A DNA stretch of 23,818 nt from JANXLO01 sp038231295 (lineage in GTDB: Bacteria > Armatimonadota > Chthonomonadetes > Chthonomonadales > Chthonomonadaceae): NCBI GenBank assembly GCA_038231295.1, contig JBBRLP010000086.1, positions 1 through 23,818 of the forward strand, read 5' to 3'. Position numbers and translations under genes: made by a program. Shown here one piece after another: positions 22,857-23,818 of this stretch. The notes below the pieces were generated by a model. It saw only the letters and a program-made list of their open reading frames with translations, was not told the origin of the DNA and did no database searches. Within the stretch, counting starts at the first letter, position 1. Each line of letters starts with the position of its first letter.

Positions 22857-23504
22857 ATGACCGCCGCTCCCCGGCTCATTCTCGCCTCTGCCTCCCCACG
22901 CCGCCGGGAACTGCTGGCGCTGCTCGGCCTGCCCTTCGTCGTCGTTCCCAGCCCCTACGAAGAGCCGCCTGCACCCTCCCATCCGATAGACCTGGCCGCG
23001 TTCGTGACCGAGCTTGCCCGCAACAAAGCCCTGGCCGTCGCGCAGAACGAGCGGGAGGCGCTGGTTATCGGGGCCGACACGCTCGTCAGCCTTTCCACCG
23101 AAAGCGTTGGTGTTCCGCTCGGCAAACCTGCGGATGCCGCCGATGCCTGCCGGATGCTCAGCCTGCTCGCCGGAACCGTCCATACGGTGCATACCGGCGT
23201 TGTTCTCTGCCGCACCAGCCCGGATGGAATCCTCACCTCGACCTACTCCACTGCCGTCCAGACCCGCGTTCGCTTCCGCTCTCTCTCCAATGCCATGATC
23301 GCCGATTATGTCGCCACCGGGGAACCGCTCGACAAGGCCGGGGCCTACGGCGCACAGGGCTACGCAGCTCCTTTCATCGAAAGTTTCGAGGGCGATTTCT
23401 ACAATGTCGTCGGATTGCCGCTGTGCGAAGTCGGCCGTCTTCTGGAGCAAGCAGGTCTGCTCTGGTGGCAGCATCGCCGCGAGATGCCTCCCCTGATAGG
23501 TTAA
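22857..23504 (+). CDS. maf: Maf family nucleoside triphosphate pyrophosphatase
   Basis: Maf proteins hydrolyse non-canonical or pyrimidine nucleoside triphosphates and are often encoded near division genes; overproduction in Bacillus inhibits septation. The 215-residue protein has LILASASPRRRELLALLG (7-24), ARNKALAVA, IGADTLVS with the catalytic aspartate, GKPADAADACRMLSLLAGTVHTVHTGV, and YVATGEPLDKAGAYGAQGYAAPFIESFEGDFYNVVGLPL. All family blocks occur in order. GGGAGAGG precedes the ATG. It lies 49 bases after the regulator and may be cotranscribed. Which substrate class it prefers (YhdE- or YceF-like) is not clear. Confidence 0.93.
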   Translation: MTAAPRLILASASPRRRELLALLGLPFVVVPSPYEEPPAPSHPIDLAAFVTELARNKALAVAQNEREALVIGADTLVSLSTESVGVPLGKPADAADACRMLSLLAGTVHTVHTGVVLCRTSPDGILTSTYSTAVQTRVRFRSLSNAMIADYVATGEPLDKAGAYGAQGYAAPFIESFEGDFYNVVGLPLCEVGRLLEQAGLLWWQHRREMPPLIG

Positions 23505-23557
23505 TCCGCACAGGACGCCTTCTGGTGCACATGAACTCCATTGACTCGATCTAACTC

Positions 23558-23646
23558 TCTTCCGGGACTTCCAACGGCGCAACTCCGCTCCAACGAAACA
23601 CAATTCCACCATTTTAAGTCTACTGATTTCTTTTTTTTCTTCCGGG
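23558..23646. repeat. Direct repeat of TCTTCCGGG upstream of the terminal promoter
   Basis: The nine bases TCTTCCGGG occur at 23558-23566 and again at 23638-23646, 80 bases apart (about eight helical turns). The second copy is directly beside the -35 box. Such a placing suits a DNA-looping regulator, but chance cannot be ruled out. Confidence 0.35.
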
Positions 23647-23647
23647 C

Positions 23648-23676
23648 TTGACAAAATGGAACAAAAAACCTATAAT
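23648..23676 (+). promoter_or_regulatory. Perfect consensus sigma-70 promoter
   Basis: TTGACA (23648-23653), a 17-base spacer, then TATAAT (23671-23676): 12 of 12 consensus bases at ideal spacing, in an AT-rich island. The start site is expected near 23683, giving a leader of about 93 bases before the ATG at 23776. A promoter this strong usually needs a repressor. Confidence 0.85.
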
Positions 23677-23683
23677 GTCGAGC

Positions 23684-23695
23684 CTTTTGCAAAAG
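23684..23695. promoter_or_regulatory. Perfect palindrome at the predicted transcription start (operator candidate)
   Basis: CTTTTGCAAAAG is its own reverse complement and begins one base after the expected start site of the consensus promoter. A dimeric repressor bound here would block RNA polymerase. No binding family can be named from the sequence. Confidence 0.45.
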
Positions 23696-23719
23696 TCTTT
23701 GAACGTTGATAAATGAGAG

Positions 23720-23774
23720 TTAGCACTCCCTGTCGAATTTGGTTTTGCCGATCAAATCGAGAAAGGAGCGCTAA
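23720..23774. promoter_or_regulatory. CIRCE-like inverted repeat with a long spacer, overlapping the ribosome site
   Basis: TTAGCACTC (23720-23728) equals the left arm of the HrcA-binding CIRCE element. GAGCGCTAA (23766-23774) matches the right arm at 8 of 9 bases. The spacer is 37 bases, not the 9 of true CIRCE. In RNA the two arms would pair and cover AGGAG, the ribosome site of the next gene. Confidence 0.4.
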
Positions 23775-23775
23775 C

Positions 23776-23818
23776 ATGAACATTTTAGCAGATATCTGGG
23801 ACACAATCTGCAAGACAC
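23776..23818 (+). CDS. Truncated gene at the window edge; possible DnaA N-terminus
   Basis: Only 14 codons are visible: MNILADIWDTICKT, then the window ends. AAAGGAG lies 7 bases before the ATG, so the start is good. The pattern M-x-x-x-L-x-x-W-x-x-x-L near a start resembles DnaA domain I (Bacillus DnaA begins MENILDLWNQAL, with tryptophan at the same position 8). That, and the AT-rich region before it, make DnaA the best guess, but 14 residues cannot settle it. No clear DnaA boxes (TTATCCACA) were found upstream. A heat-shock gene is the alternative suggested by the CIRCE-like arm. Confidence 0.35.
   Translation, partial: MNILADIWDTICKT

Noticed and set aside
23720..23774. A true CIRCE operator
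   Set aside because: The spacer is 37 bases rather than 9 and the right arm has a mismatch; kept only as CIRCE-like.
23505..23775. A full replication origin with DnaA boxes
   Set aside because: AT-rich, but no TTATCCACA-type boxes were found on either strand in this stretch.

Overview
The window is a nearly complete division and cell wall (dcw) cluster on the + strand, followed by an accessory segment. The order is murF-mraY-murD-ftsW-murG-murC-ddl-ftsQ-DUF881-sbp-ftsA-ftsZ-pgeF-cysteine desulfurase (18-15729). The DUF881 gene and the small basic protein gene (sbp) between ftsQ and ftsA, with pgeF after ftsZ, are a layout of Gram-positive-type and related Terrabacteria. With a GC-rich sequence, AGGAGG-type ribosome sites and an ANTAR regulator, I lean towards Armatimonadota, or otherwise Chloroflexota or Bacillota relatives. 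This is inference, not proof. No murB lies between murC and ddl/ftsQ.

Region 1 (18-14550): Mur ligases and membrane steps make UDP-MurNAc-pentapeptide, lipid I and lipid II. FtsW polymerises glycan, Ddl supplies D-Ala-D-Ala, FtsQ/FtsA/FtsZ build the divisome, and PgeF edits precursor quality. Genes overlap or are a few bases apart. A long purine/pyrimidine hairpin separates sbp from ftsA. The ddl gene carries an in-frame insert that looks like a palindromic repeat. Region 2 (14551-15729): a group I cysteine desulfurase begins six bases after a perfect extended -10 element that uses the pgeF stop codon.

Region 3 (15840-21390, - strand): a second operon reads hyuA-like hydantoinase/oxoprolinase, a small PII-like protein, a NamZ-type DUF1343 exo-muramidase, a PfkB sugar kinase, and an aminoglycoside-phosphotransferase-fold kinase broken by two in-frame stops (TGA and TAG). 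Between the broken kinase and the PfkB gene lies a degenerate second copy of the cysteine desulfurase 3' end, a scar of duplication or insertion. NamZ beside two sugar-kinase-like genes suggests cell-wall sugar salvage, now possibly decaying.

Region 4 (21639-23818, + strand): a KGG-repeat stress protein, a strong intergenic hairpin, an orphan ANTAR response regulator, a Maf nucleotide pyrophosphatase, and then an AT-rich regulatory region. That region has a perfect consensus sigma-70 promoter (TTGACA-17-TATAAT), a 12-base palindrome at the expected start site, and a CIRCE-like repeat pair whose second arm covers the ribosome site of a truncated gene. The visible 14 residues of that gene resemble the N-terminus of DnaA. 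No tRNA, rRNA, CRISPR array or transposase was seen.
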